Assembly: GCA_903924985.1 (NCBI GenBank) | Contig: CAIYDT010000046.1 | Coordinates: 1 to 64,000 of the forward strand | Source: an uncultured Acetobacteraceae bacterium | GTDB taxonomy: Bacteria > Pseudomonadota > Alphaproteobacteria > Acetobacterales > Acetobacteraceae | Length of the DNA: 64,000 bases | Direction: 5' to 3' | Shown here: positions 43,298-51,803 of the stretch, one piece after another | Position numbering within the stretch: position 1 is the first letter of the stretch | Layout of the letters: each line of letters begins with the position of its first letter | Translations under genes and position numbers: made by a program | Notes under the pieces: generated by a model | What the model was told of the DNA's origin: nothing | Databases searched by the model: none | The model's input: only the letters and a program-made list of their open reading frames with translations

Positions 43298-44659
43298 CTA
43301 TCCCCGTAAATCCGCCTGGAACCGATCACGCCAGCGTTCCAGGCTGTTTTCTTTCATCACCTTGATCATCGCACCATGGCGTTCCTGCCGCTCCTCAATG
43401 GGCATGGTAAAGGCCTGGTCCATCGCGGCCGCCATGCCTTCCTCGTCGTACGGGTTGACCAGCAACGCCGCATCCAGCTCGTTCGCGGCGCCGGCGAATT
43501 GCGACAGGATCAGCACACCCGGATCGGCCGGATTCTGCGCGGCGACATATTCCTTGGCCACCAGGTTCATACCGTCGCGCAGCGGAGTCACCAGGCATGC
43601 CTGCGCCTCAGCATACAGAGGCATCAGAACATTCCGCGGGAAGCTTTTATTCAGGTACCGCAGCGGCACCCAATCGACCTCAGCGAAGCGGCCGTTGATG
43701 CGGCCCGCCTCTCCTTCCAACTCCCGCCGGATTTCCTGGTAGGTTTCGATATCCCCACGCGATGGCGGCGCGATCTGCATGAAGGTCACGTTGCCATGCC
43801 AGTTGGGGTAATCCTGCAGAAACCGCTCATAAGCGGCGAAGCGCTGCCGCAGCCCTTTGGAATAATCCAACCGGTCGACACTGAGGATTAACCAGTCCAG
43901 CAGAGTCGCCCGCAGCCGCGTCGCCACCCGCCGGTTGGCTGCCAGACCCGCCTGCGCGCGCACCTCATCGACATGCACGCCGATCGGATAGACGCCGGTC
44001 TTCACGGTCCGGCCATGCGCCTCGAAGATGCCCTCACCCACCATGTGTCCGCCGGCATGCCGGATCGCGTAGTCCAGGAAGGCTGCTCGGTCCTGTTCGG
44101 TTTGGAAGCCCAGCAGGTCGTAGTGGCACATGGCCTTAATCAGATCGGCATGGCAGGGGATGGTGCGCAGCGTGCCGGGGCCAGGAAACGGAATATGCAG
44201 AAACAGGCCCAACCGGTTGGTCACCCCCAAACCCCGCAACGACTCCGCCAGGCACAGCAAATGGTAGTCATGCGCCCAGACCACGTCGTCCGGCCGCATC
44301 AGCTTCACGAGCGACCGAGCAAAAAGGTCATTGACCCGCTTGTATCCCGCGAACTCCGCTCGGTCGTAACGCTCCAGGCCAATCTGATAGTGCAACACAG
44401 GCCACAACACGCCATTCGCGAAGCCGCGGTAATACTGGTCGTAGTCGGTCCGCGACAGGTCGATCGTGAACAGGGTGATCGGCCCCACTTCGCGCGCGGG
44501 TTGGGGTTCGGTGTCGTCGGTGATATTGCCGCTCCAGCCGAACCAAACGCCGCCATGGCCCTTCAACGCATCCAGCACCCCCGCGGCGAGGCCGCCGGCG
44601 GTGGCTTCTCCCTCCTGGATGGGGGCGACGCGGTTGGAGACGACGATCAGGCGTGACAT
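43298..44659 (-). CDS. otsA: Alpha,alpha-trehalose-phosphate synthase (UDP-forming)
   Basis: A 453-residue GT20 enzyme that makes trehalose-6-phosphate from UDP-glucose and glucose-6-phosphate for osmoprotection. Expected motifs are present: RLIVVSNRVAP at the N-terminus, VWAHDYHLL, FLHIPFPGPGTLRTIP, LSVDRLDYSKGL and VTPLRDGMNLVAKEYVA (donor site). The start at 44659 matches the family N-terminus. The phosphatase otsB lies about 10 kb away on the other strand. The esterase gene follows 4 bp after the stop. Confidence 0.95.
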   Translation of the reverse strand: MSRLIVVSNRVAPIQEGEATAGGLAAGVLDALKGHGGVWFGWSGNITDDTEPQPAREVGPITLFTIDLSRTDYDQYYRGFANGVLWPVLHYQIGLERYDRAEFAGYKRVNDLFARSLVKLMRPDDVVWAHDYHLLCLAESLRGLGVTNRLGLFLHIPFPGPGTLRTIPCHADLIKAMCHYDLLGFQTEQDRAAFLDYAIRHAGGHMVGEGIFEAHGRTVKTGVYPIGVHVDEVRAQAGLAANRRVATRLRATLLDWLILSVDRLDYSKGLRQRFAAYERFLQDYPNWHGNVTFMQIAPPSRGDIETYQEIRRELEGEAGRINGRFAEVDWVPLRYLNKSFPRNVLMPLYAEAQACLVTPLRDGMNLVAKEYVAAQNPADPGVLILSQFAGAANELDAALLVNPYDEEGMAAAMDQAFTMPIEERQERHGAMIKVMKENSLERWRDRFQADLRG

Positions 44660-44852
44660 TGGGTTCCTTGGGGAAGTCCCGGGGCAGCGAGCCGGCCGCA
44701 AGCTAGGCCGATGCGGCTATCCGAACAACCGCCGCCAAACCTTCCTGTATGGTTTTGAGGTCGGCCAGTGGCTGTGGCATGCCGTGTGCTTCCCGTTGCA
44801 TTACGATGGATAAAGGTTAGCAGGCGTCGTACCGGAAAGGGGAATCCAAACA

Positions 44853-46022
44853 ATGACCGATGACGAGCTGAACGCCTTCGTGCCAGGACCACGCTGCCGC
44901 ATCGCCGGCAACGGCGCTGGCCCCTTGGCGGGTCTGAGTTTCGCGGTGAAGGACCTGATCGACGTGGCGGGCTGGCCGACTGGCGGTGGCAACCCGGATT
45001 GGGAACGGGCGCACGCCGTCCCGTCCGCCCACGCCTGGGTCGTGGAGCGGCTGCTGTCCTCCGGCGCGTCAATCATGGGCAAAACTGCTACCGATGAGGT
45101 TTCCTTAGGCATACTGGGCGAAAATCCCTTCACCGGCACGCCAATGAACCCCGCCGCGCCGGATCGCGTGCCGGGGGGATCGTCGTCCGGCTCCGCCTCG
45201 GTCGCCGCCGCCGCTGTGTGCGATTTCGCGCTGGGCACCGACACCGGCGGATCGGTGCGGGTACCCTCCAGCTTCTGCGGGCTGTACGGCATCCGGCCGA
45301 CGCATGGGCGGCTGGATTTCGGCGGCATCTGCGTGCAGGCGCCGTCCTCCGACACCGTCGGCTGGATGGCGCGCGATGCCGCGGTGTTCGCTCGGGTGGG
45401 AGAGGCTTTGTTCGGCGAGCCCACCGCAACCGCCCTGCCCCACACGCTGGTGGTCGCGACGGATGCGTTCGGGTTCGCCGATCCGGCGGTCGCAACGGCG
45501 CTGACGCCGTTCGTGGAACGGCTGGCGGGGATTATCGGCACGCGGCGGGACGAGACACTGGCGCCGCAGGGCCTATCGGTTTGGAAGGACGCGCAGCGCA
45601 CGCTGCAATCCAGCGAGTCGTTGCGGACGTTTTCGCCCTGGCTCGACCGGTTCAACCCACGCATGCAGTACAGCGTGGCCCGCAATTTGGCTCTGGCGGG
45701 CTTGATCACCGACGCTGACCGCACGCGCGCCGCGTTGATGCGGGAGGAAGCGCGGGCGCGGCTACGGTTGTTGCTGCCGCCGGGGACCATATTGTGTTTG
45801 CCGACGACCCCCTTCCCTGCACCGCTGCTGGGCCAGTCGATTTCGGCATTGGCGTTCCCTCGGGAGCGAATCACGTGCCTTGCGTGTCTGGGTGGGTTGA
45901 CGGGATCGCCGCAGGTGAATTTGCCGGGGGCACTGGTAGACGGGGCGCCCGTGGGATTGTCGATTGTTGGAGGACGCGGGACTGACAGCGCGCTGCTGGC
46001 GGTGGCGCGTGCTTTCGGGTGA
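44853..46022 (+). CDS. Amidase (amidase signature family)
   Basis: A 389-residue amidase-signature hydrolase. The Ser-cisSer-Lys triad is readable: Lys33 in SFAVKDLIDV, cis-Ser in VPGGSSSGSAS (110-114) and nucleophile Ser134 in GTDTGGSVRVPSS. It is shorter than typical 450-500-residue amidases because of a reduced C-terminal part, but the core looks complete. The substrate is unknown. It is divergent from otsA and is followed by a dyad-rich spacer and an MmgE/PrpD gene on the same strand. Confidence 0.88.
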   Translation: MTDDELNAFVPGPRCRIAGNGAGPLAGLSFAVKDLIDVAGWPTGGGNPDWERAHAVPSAHAWVVERLLSSGASIMGKTATDEVSLGILGENPFTGTPMNPAAPDRVPGGSSSGSASVAAAAVCDFALGTDTGGSVRVPSSFCGLYGIRPTHGRLDFGGICVQAPSSDTVGWMARDAAVFARVGEALFGEPTATALPHTLVVATDAFGFADPAVATALTPFVERLAGIIGTRRDETLAPQGLSVWKDAQRTLQSSESLRTFSPWLDRFNPRMQYSVARNLALAGLITDADRTRAALMREEARARLRLLLPPGTILCLPTTPFPAPLLGQSISALAFPRERITCLACLGGLTGSPQVNLPGALVDGAPVGLSIVGGRGTDSALLAVARAFG

Positions 46023-46049
46023 TAGTTTGGTTCGGTCACAAAAATATTT

Positions 46050-46132
46050 TTAACGCAGATAACGTTAAGAGATTCATGCGAATGCACGCAGGTTCGTTCG
46101 AGCGGTTGCACGGGCCGTGCGAACTGATCGAA
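46050..46132. promoter_or_regulatory. Two dyad symmetries in the amidase-MmgE/PrpD spacer
   Basis: TTAACG at 46050-46055 and CGTTAA at 46063-46068 form a perfect inverted repeat. A second imperfect 36-bp dyad spans 46097-46132 (TTCGAGCGGTTGCACG against CGTGCGAACTGATCGAA). The spacer is unusually AT-rich for this window. Either dyad could be an operator for the downstream gene or part of a terminator for the amidase; no clear U-tract is present. Confidence 0.4.
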
Positions 46133-46191
46133 TATTTACGTTATAAACCTTTCCCTCTGCCGCTCGGTGTTGAAATTCTTGGAGGTATGCC

Positions 46192-47547
46192 ATGACCGCT
46201 GCTGAACGTTTCGCCAACCATGCGCTTGGTGTCCGCTTCGCCGATCTGACGGCGGATGCGGTGGCGCGCGCCAAGGTCTACATACTGGACAGTTTGGGCG
46301 TGGGAATCGCCGGATCGTCGGTCGAGGGCGGGGATGGGCTGCTGCGCGTTGCCTCCGGTTGGGGTGTTGGCAATGTGCCGGTGTGGGGCCGGTCCGCGCG
46401 GCTGTCCGCCCCGGCGGCGGCATTCATGAATGCGTGGCAGATGCATAACCAGGAATACGACTGCCTGCACGAGGGCGCGGTCGTTCATGCCATGGCAACG
46501 ACGCTGCCGGCGGCACTGGCGGCCTCGGCATTGCGCGGCGGTATCAGCGGGCGAGACCTGATCGCGGCGGTCGCGGTCGGAACCGATGTCGCGGCGGGGC
46601 TGGGATTAGCCTCCCGTGCCGGGTTCCGCTTTTTCCGCCCCGCCACCGCCGGTGGATTCGGCGCGGTCGCCGCCGCGGGGCGTATCCTCGGGTTGAACCG
46701 GGAGGAACTGAAGGCCGCCTTCGCGTGGCAATTAGCGCAGGTCAGCGGCACCATGCAGTCCCATGCCGAGGGCAGCCCGATCCTGCCGGTCCAGGTCGCC
46801 TTCAACGCTCGCGCCGCGCTGCAATCCTGCGAACTGGCACCGTTGGGATTCACCCCGGCGCAAGCGGTGTTCGAGGGGCCCTACGGATACCTGCCGCTGT
46901 TCGAGGGGGCCTTCGAACTGGACCCGATCCTGAACTCCCTTGGCCGGGACTGGCGTATCGCCGATTTCAGCCACAAACCCTACCCAGCCGGGCGGGCGAC
47001 GCATGGCGGGATCGAGGGGGTGATGGCGCTGCGGGCCGAGCATGGGTTCGCCGTGAAGGATGTTGCTCGGATTGAGGTTTGGGCGCCGCCGTTGATCGTG
47101 CGCCTTGTCGGCCGCCCACCCAAACCGGATGCCGGCGCCAGCTATGCTCGGCTGTGCATGGCCTACGCGGTGGCGAAGGTGCTGCAACATGGGGCGCTGG
47201 ATCTGGCGCATTTCCGGGGCGAGGCGCTGAACGACCCAGAAACGTTCCGGTTGGCCGAAATGGTGGAGACCAAAGACGATGGCAACCCGGATCCCAATGC
47301 GCTCGCGCCGCAAACGGTGATTATGCATCTGCGGAACGGCACCGCATTGCGGTGGCGGTGCGAGAGCATGCTGGCGCATCCGGACCGGCCACTAACCCAG
47401 CAACAGCACCTGACGAAATTCCGCCGCTGCCTGGATTTCTCGGCCGAACCCCTAGCCGCCGGCACGGTTGAGCGGCTGATCGAGGCTGTGGATCGGCTGG
47501 AAACTCGACCGGACGTCCGGGCGCTCGCTACCCATACACCAGGTTAG
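46192..47547 (+). CDS. MmgE/PrpD family protein (copy 2)
   Basis: A 451-residue member of the MmgE/PrpD family. The start MTAAERFANHALGV and HNQEYDCLHEGAVVHAMATT carry the conserved His region. Where the other two copies have GTMTKPFH, this one has GTMQSHAEGS, so it belongs to a different subgroup. GGAGG precedes the ATG. The 3' end overlaps the convergent TRAP permease by 20 bp. A dehydratase, decarboxylase or isomerase role on a dicarboxylate-like compound is possible but not shown. Confidence 0.85.
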   Translation: MTAAERFANHALGVRFADLTADAVARAKVYILDSLGVGIAGSSVEGGDGLLRVASGWGVGNVPVWGRSARLSAPAAAFMNAWQMHNQEYDCLHEGAVVHAMATTLPAALAASALRGGISGRDLIAAVAVGTDVAAGLGLASRAGFRFFRPATAGGFGAVAAAGRILGLNREELKAAFAWQLAQVSGTMQSHAEGSPILPVQVAFNARAALQSCELAPLGFTPAQAVFEGPYGYLPLFEGAFELDPILNSLGRDWRIADFSHKPYPAGRATHGGIEGVMALRAEHGFAVKDVARIEVWAPPLIVRLVGRPPKPDAGASYARLCMAYAVAKVLQHGALDLAHFRGEALNDPETFRLAEMVETKDDGNPDPNALAPQTVIMHLRNGTALRWRCESMLAHPDRPLTQQQHLTKFRRCLDFSAEPLAAGTVERLIEAVDRLETRPDVRALATHTPG

Positions 47548-48871
47548 GCAGCCACATCGCGATCCCCGGAAACGCCGACAGGATTACCACCGCGATCATC
47601 ATCAGCAGCACGAAGGGCAGCGTACCCCAAATGATCGCCCCCAGCCCGATATCCGGCGCGATACGGTTGATGACGAAGATATTCAGTCCCACCGGAGGAT
47701 GGATCAGGCCCATCTCCATCACCACCACCATCACCACCCCGAACCACACCAGATCGAACCCCGCGGCCTTCAACGGGGGCAGAACGATCGTGGCGGTCAT
47801 CAGGATAATAGACACCGGCGGCAGGAAAAAGCCGAGTACCATGACGAGCAAAAGCATCGCTGCCAGCAGCAGCCATTTGGACAGATGCAGCCCAACGATC
47901 CACCCTGCCGCTGACTGTGAGATGTGCAGATAGCTCATCACGTAACTGTAGAGCAGGCTCATGCCGATGATCATCAGCAGCATGCCGCTTTCGCCGAGCG
48001 TGCCCAGGAAGATGGGCTTCAAATCAGGAAGCCGCCACGCGCCATACACCACCGCGATTAACAGCAGCGCCATCACCGCGCCGAGGCCGGCGGTCTCCGA
48101 CGGGGTGGCGATGCCGCTGTACAGTGCGATCATGACGCCACCAAGCAGCAGTACGAAGGGCAGCACCCGGGGCAGCGCGGTCATCTTCTCCTGAAACGTG
48201 AAATGTTCGATCCGCAGTAATTCGCTCTCCACCCCCGTGTCCTTTCGGACCGCCAGCGCTTTTGTATATTCCTTTGTCCAGTGCAGCATCGCATAGGTTG
48301 CGAACAACCCGACCAGCAGCAGCCCCGGGCCGATGCCGGCCAGGAACAACCGCCCCAGCGACTGCTCCGACGCCACTGCGTAAAGAATCATCACGATCGA
48401 TGGCGGAAGCAGAATGCCCAGCGTGCCGCCGGCGGCGACGAGGCCGGCGGCGAAGCCGGGGGAATAACCGCGGCGGCGCATCTCCGGGATGCCGGACGAC
48501 CCGATAGCGGAACAGGTTGCGGGGCTCGATCCGGCCATGGCGGCGAATAATCCGCACGCCAGCACCACGGCGACGCCGAGGCCGCCGGGGATCCGGTGCA
48601 GCCACGTGTGTAACGCGTCGTACAGGTCCTTGCCGGCCCTGCTTTTGCCGATCGCGGCGCCTTTCAGAATGAACAGGGGAATGGTCAGCAGGGTGATGCT
48701 GGCGAGTTCCTCGTAAACATTCTGCGCGATGGTATCGACGCTGGCGGCGGGCATGAACAGCATCATGAACACCGTCGCCACCCCGCCCAGCGCGAAGGCG
48801 ATGGGAATGCCGGAGAACAGCGCGGCCAGCGTCGCCCCGCCGTACAGCAGACCGAGTTGCAGCGTCGTCAT
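47528..48871 (-). CDS. TRAP transporter large permease (DctM-type)
   Basis: A 447-residue membrane protein with about 12 helices, the channel subunit of a sodium-driven TRAP transporter. Family motifs include AGSSPATCSAIGSSGIPEMR then GYSPGFAAGLVAAGGTLGIL followed by PPSIVMILYAV, and later GLIHPPVGLNIFVI. The ATG at 48871 overlaps the stop of the small permease gene (ATGA), which fixes the start. Third gene of the DctP-DctQ-DctM operon. The 3' end overlaps the convergent MmgE/PrpD gene. Confidence 0.94.
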   Translation of the reverse strand: MTTLQLGLLYGGATLAALFSGIPIAFALGGVATVFMMLFMPAASVDTIAQNVYEELASITLLTIPLFILKGAAIGKSRAGKDLYDALHTWLHRIPGGLGVAVVLACGLFAAMAGSSPATCSAIGSSGIPEMRRRGYSPGFAAGLVAAGGTLGILLPPSIVMILYAVASEQSLGRLFLAGIGPGLLLVGLFATYAMLHWTKEYTKALAVRKDTGVESELLRIEHFTFQEKMTALPRVLPFVLLLGGVMIALYSGIATPSETAGLGAVMALLLIAVVYGAWRLPDLKPIFLGTLGESGMLLMIIGMSLLYSYVMSYLHISQSAAGWIVGLHLSKWLLLAAMLLLVMVLGFFLPPVSIILMTATIVLPPLKAAGFDLVWFGVVMVVVMEMGLIHPPVGLNIFVINRIAPDIGLGAIIWGTLPFVLLMMIAVVILSAFPGIAMWLPNLVYG

Positions 48872-49410
48872 CGGCGTACCGGCCCACGCAATGTCTGCAA
48901 TAGCAACTGCACCGACAGCAGCGCCATGCCCGCCGTCATGCTGCCATAGGGAATCCAAAGTGGCGGCCCCCATGCGGAGGGCGAGGTCTGGCCCTCATCC
49001 AGCGCCTCCATCAGCAGATCGCCGCACTTCCACGCGAAATAGGCGCAGAACAGGAAGGCGCAGAGGTCGGCCAGCCAGCGCCTGATGGCGTCCACGCGGG
49101 GCGGCAACACATGCGCCAGCGCCTCGATCCCCACATGCCCCCTGCGTGCCTGGGTCCACGCGGCCGAAGCGAACGTCGCGGCGATCAATAACAAGGCGGA
49201 AAATTCATCCTGCCAATCGCTGGCGATCTTGAGGAAATAGCGGCCGATCACCTCCCAGGTCAGCACGAAGCCGGCCACACCGATGGCGATGGAGGAAATC
49301 ACCGCCATGACCGCATTCAGCCGGTCCACCACCGCCTGGATGGCGCCCAGCACACCAGTCCGGGGCACGTCCGCTGGCGTGCCCCCATCGCTCAAAACGG
49401 CGTCGGTCAT
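48868..49410 (-). CDS. TRAP transporter small permease (DctQ-type)
   Basis: A 180-residue protein with four predicted membrane helices. The DctQ pattern includes VLTWEVIGRYFLKIASDWQD in the first half and ARRGHVGIEALAHVLPP in the central loop. It overlaps both neighbours by 4 bp (ATGA), so the three TRAP genes are translationally coupled. It partners the large permease next to it. Confidence 0.92.
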   Translation of the reverse strand: MTDAVLSDGGTPADVPRTGVLGAIQAVVDRLNAVMAVISSIAIGVAGFVLTWEVIGRYFLKIASDWQDEFSALLLIAATFASAAWTQARRGHVGIEALAHVLPPRVDAIRRWLADLCAFLFCAYFAWKCGDLLMEALDEGQTSPSAWGPPLWIPYGSMTAGMALLSVQLLLQTLRGPVRR

Positions 49411-50435
49411 CCCGCGGTGGGCACTTTCTCAGCCAGAGCCAACAGATCGGCGCAAGACGCGTTGCGGGCCGCGAAATCCTTCCAGGCGGTGTCGCGCGCC
49501 ACGGCCTGCCATTTTTCCAATGCCGCCGCGTCGAACTGCTTCGTTACCGCGCCCGCCTTGCCATATATGGCGGAAAGGTCCTTGTCGTCGGACTTGGCGG
49601 ATTCCAGCGCGAAACCTTCCAGGCTGGCGGCCACCTCGGTCACCGCCGCCTGCTGCGCCGGGGGCAGCCCGTCGAAGATGGATTTGGAAATCAACAGCGG
49701 CTCCAGCATGAACCAGAAGCTGCCCTGGATGCCGGAGGTCACAGCCTTGCTGATTTCCTGCAAGCGGAAGCTGATCAGGCTGGTGGACGAGGTCACCGCC
49801 GCGTCCAGCGAGCCGGTCTGCATCGCCGCATAAATCTCATTCGATGGCACGGACGAAATGATGCCGCCAGCCTTGTTCAGCATCAGGTCCATCTCCCGCG
49901 AGCCACCGCGGATTTTCAGCCCCTTCACGTCGTCCGGCGACACCACCGGTGCGGCGCGCGAGGCGACGCCGCCCGACTGCCATATCCAGGTCAGGATTTT
50001 CACCCCGCGCTTGTCCAGCAACTCGGTCAGCGCCCTGCCGATCGGGGCGTTCTTCCACGCCATGCCTTGCGCGTAGGTGGAGACCAGGCAGGGCATCAGG
50101 CCGATATTGACCTCCGGCACCTCCCCGCCCGCGTAGGCCAGCGGGTACAGCGACATGTCCAGCGCGCCTTTGCGCAAGGCCGAGAACTGCGCCACGGTCT
50201 TCATGAGCGACGAGTTGGGGTAGATCTCGAAATCCAGATCGCCGTTGGTCCTGGCCTTGACGCCGGCGGCGAACTTGCGAACCAAACGGTCGCGGAAATC
50301 GCCCTCGTCGATCGTCCCCCCCGGAAACTGGTGGCTGATCTTCAGCACGGTCCCAGCCGCTCGGCTGCCGCGGGCGGCGATAAGGGCTGGCGCGGCGAGG
50401 GCGCCGGTCAGCACGACACGACGGGTGCTCAGCAT
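49407..50435 (-). CDS. TRAP transporter substrate-binding protein (DctP-type)
   Basis: A 342-residue periplasmic binding protein. The signal peptide contains twin arginines (STRRVVLTGALAAPALI), so Tat export is possible. The mature protein begins near AAGTVLKISHQFPGG. The carboxylate-binding Arg is expected in GLKIRGGSREMDLML, and SNEIYAAMQTGSLDAAVTSS is the usual DctP hinge segment. ATG 50435 has GGAGA upstream. It leads the DctP-DctQ-DctM operon. Most DctP proteins bind C4-dicarboxylates or other organic acids; nothing here narrows that. Confidence 0.92.
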   Translation of the reverse strand: MLSTRRVVLTGALAAPALIAARGSRAAGTVLKISHQFPGGTIDEGDFRDRLVRKFAAGVKARTNGDLDFEIYPNSSLMKTVAQFSALRKGALDMSLYPLAYAGGEVPEVNIGLMPCLVSTYAQGMAWKNAPIGRALTELLDKRGVKILTWIWQSGGVASRAAPVVSPDDVKGLKIRGGSREMDLMLNKAGGIISSVPSNEIYAAMQTGSLDAAVTSSTSLISFRLQEISKAVTSGIQGSFWFMLEPLLISKSIFDGLPPAQQAAVTEVAASLEGFALESAKSDDKDLSAIYGKAGAVTKQFDAAALEKWQAVARDTAWKDFAARNASCADLLALAEKVPTAG

Positions 50436-50547
50436 GATGTTTTCTCCGTTCGACAAGGCCGGTGCCCCGGCGATGCCGCATTATCATGTTGAGGCGGCGG
50501 GGAGAATGCGGCATCGCCGAGTGGAAAGGCCGAACGACCGCCTCCGG

Positions 50548-51642
50548 CTACGGGTCCGGGGGGTGCGGCGGCCTGACTAATGCAGCCGTATGCCGAGCAA
50601 TGACCACTTCCTCATCCGTCGGGATCGCGTAGGCCGGCAGACGAGACCCAGCCGAGGTCAGCAGCGGGCCACCCGCGGCGTTCGCGGCGTCATCCACCTC
50701 GAACCCCAGCCAGGCCAGCCGCCGTAGCACGCGAGCTCGGATTTCGGGACTGCGCTCCCCGATGCCGGCGGTGAACACCATGGCGTCCAGCCCGCCGGTG
50801 CTGCATGCCAGCGCCCCGGCGGTGCGGGCGACGTGGAAGACGAAATAGTCCACCGCCAACCTGGCGAGCGGCGCCTCGCTGGCCAGCAGCACTTGCATAT
50901 CGTTGGACACGCCTGAAAGGCCTTTCAGGCCGCAATCGTGATAGAGGAAGGTCTCGACCCGCTCCACCGGCCAGCCCTTGGCCTGCTGCAGCCATAGGAT
51001 CACGCCGACATCCAGCGACCCCGATCGGGTGCCCATCGGCAGCCCGTCCAGCGCGGTGAAACCCATGGACGAGTCCACGCTGCGCCCGCCCACCAACCCG
51101 CACATGGACGCACCCGAACCGAGATGCGCCACCACCACCCGCCCTTTGGCCACGGCGGGGGCCACCGCCTCCAATGCGCCGGCGATGTATTCGTAGGACA
51201 GGCCGTGGAAGCCGTAACGGCGCACGCCCTCCTGATACAGCGAGTCCGGGATAGCGAACCGGTCCGCCACCGCCGGATGCCCGCGATGGAAGGACGTATC
51301 GAAGCACGCCACCTGCGGCACGCCGGGAAACCGCTCCCCCATAGCGCGTATCACCGCCAAGGCCGGCGGATTGTGGAGCGGCGCCAGGGGCGAGACAGCC
51401 TCGATCCGCCGCATGGTCGGGGGATCGATCGATACCGGCTGCGTCAGGTCCGGTCCGCCATGCACCACCCTATGACCGATCGCCATCACGTTGCCCGGCA
51501 CGGGGACCTGCGCCAAGGCGGCGGCGTGGTCGGTAATGCGCTCGATATTCCCAACCTTCACCCGCCGTAGCATGGGGTCCGTCGCATACACCGCGTATTT
51601 CAGCGTCGAGGAGCCGGCGTTCAGAACACAGATGCTGCCCAT
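50548..51642 (-). CDS. ackA: Acetate kinase
   Basis: A 364-residue kinase of the acetate/propionate kinase family, interconverting acetyl phosphate + ADP with acetate + ATP. Characteristic features are LNAGSSTLKYAVY at the N-terminus, GHRVVHGGPDL with substrate Arg, FDTSFHRGHP, YGFHGLSYEYIAG, VVVAHLGSGASMCGLVGGRS and the C-terminal FTAGIGERSPEIR. It is somewhat shorter than the ~400 residues usual for AckA. No phosphate acetyltransferase gene is nearby, so it may work with a distant pta or as a propionate kinase. Confidence 0.92.
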   Translation of the reverse strand: MGSICVLNAGSSTLKYAVYATDPMLRRVKVGNIERITDHAAALAQVPVPGNVMAIGHRVVHGGPDLTQPVSIDPPTMRRIEAVSPLAPLHNPPALAVIRAMGERFPGVPQVACFDTSFHRGHPAVADRFAIPDSLYQEGVRRYGFHGLSYEYIAGALEAVAPAVAKGRVVVAHLGSGASMCGLVGGRSVDSSMGFTALDGLPMGTRSGSLDVGVILWLQQAKGWPVERVETFLYHDCGLKGLSGVSNDMQVLLASEAPLARLAVDYFVFHVARTAGALACSTGGLDAMVFTAGIGERSPEIRARVLRRLAWLGFEVDDAANAAGGPLLTSAGSRLPAYAIPTDEEVVIARHTAALVRPPHPPDP

Positions 51643-51708
51643 GGGACTTGGCCTTTCGGGGTCGGAATGTGCATGCTCCCTATACGCCAGCCGCCGGAGA
51701 CGAGCAGC

Positions 51709-51771
51709 ATGACCACCCCGAAATTCGGCCTCAACCTACCGGTCTGCCGCGTGGAGGATTTTCGTCTGTAG
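51709..51771 (+). pseudogene. Possible LLM-class oxidoreductase N-terminal remnant
   Basis: ATG 51709 opens a 20-codon frame, MTTPKFGLNLPVCRVEDFRL, then TAG. The peptide matches the usual start of luciferase-like flavin oxidoreductases (KFGLNLPV...DFRL). The remaining ~280 residues are absent and the MmgE/PrpD gene follows on the opposite strand. It is short enough that chance similarity cannot be excluded. Confidence 0.3.
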
Positions 51772-51803
51772 AAAGGCGATGGGCACTACCCCGACGCCAC
51801 GCC

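Noticed and set aside
44801-46111. A 436-codon open frame antisense to the amidase
   Set aside because: Ser/Pro/Thr-rich composition without motifs; the amidase on the plus strand has its full catalytic triad.
50548-51642. An ackA-pta acetate operon
   Set aside because: Acetate kinase is clear, but no phosphate acetyltransferase is encoded on either side.
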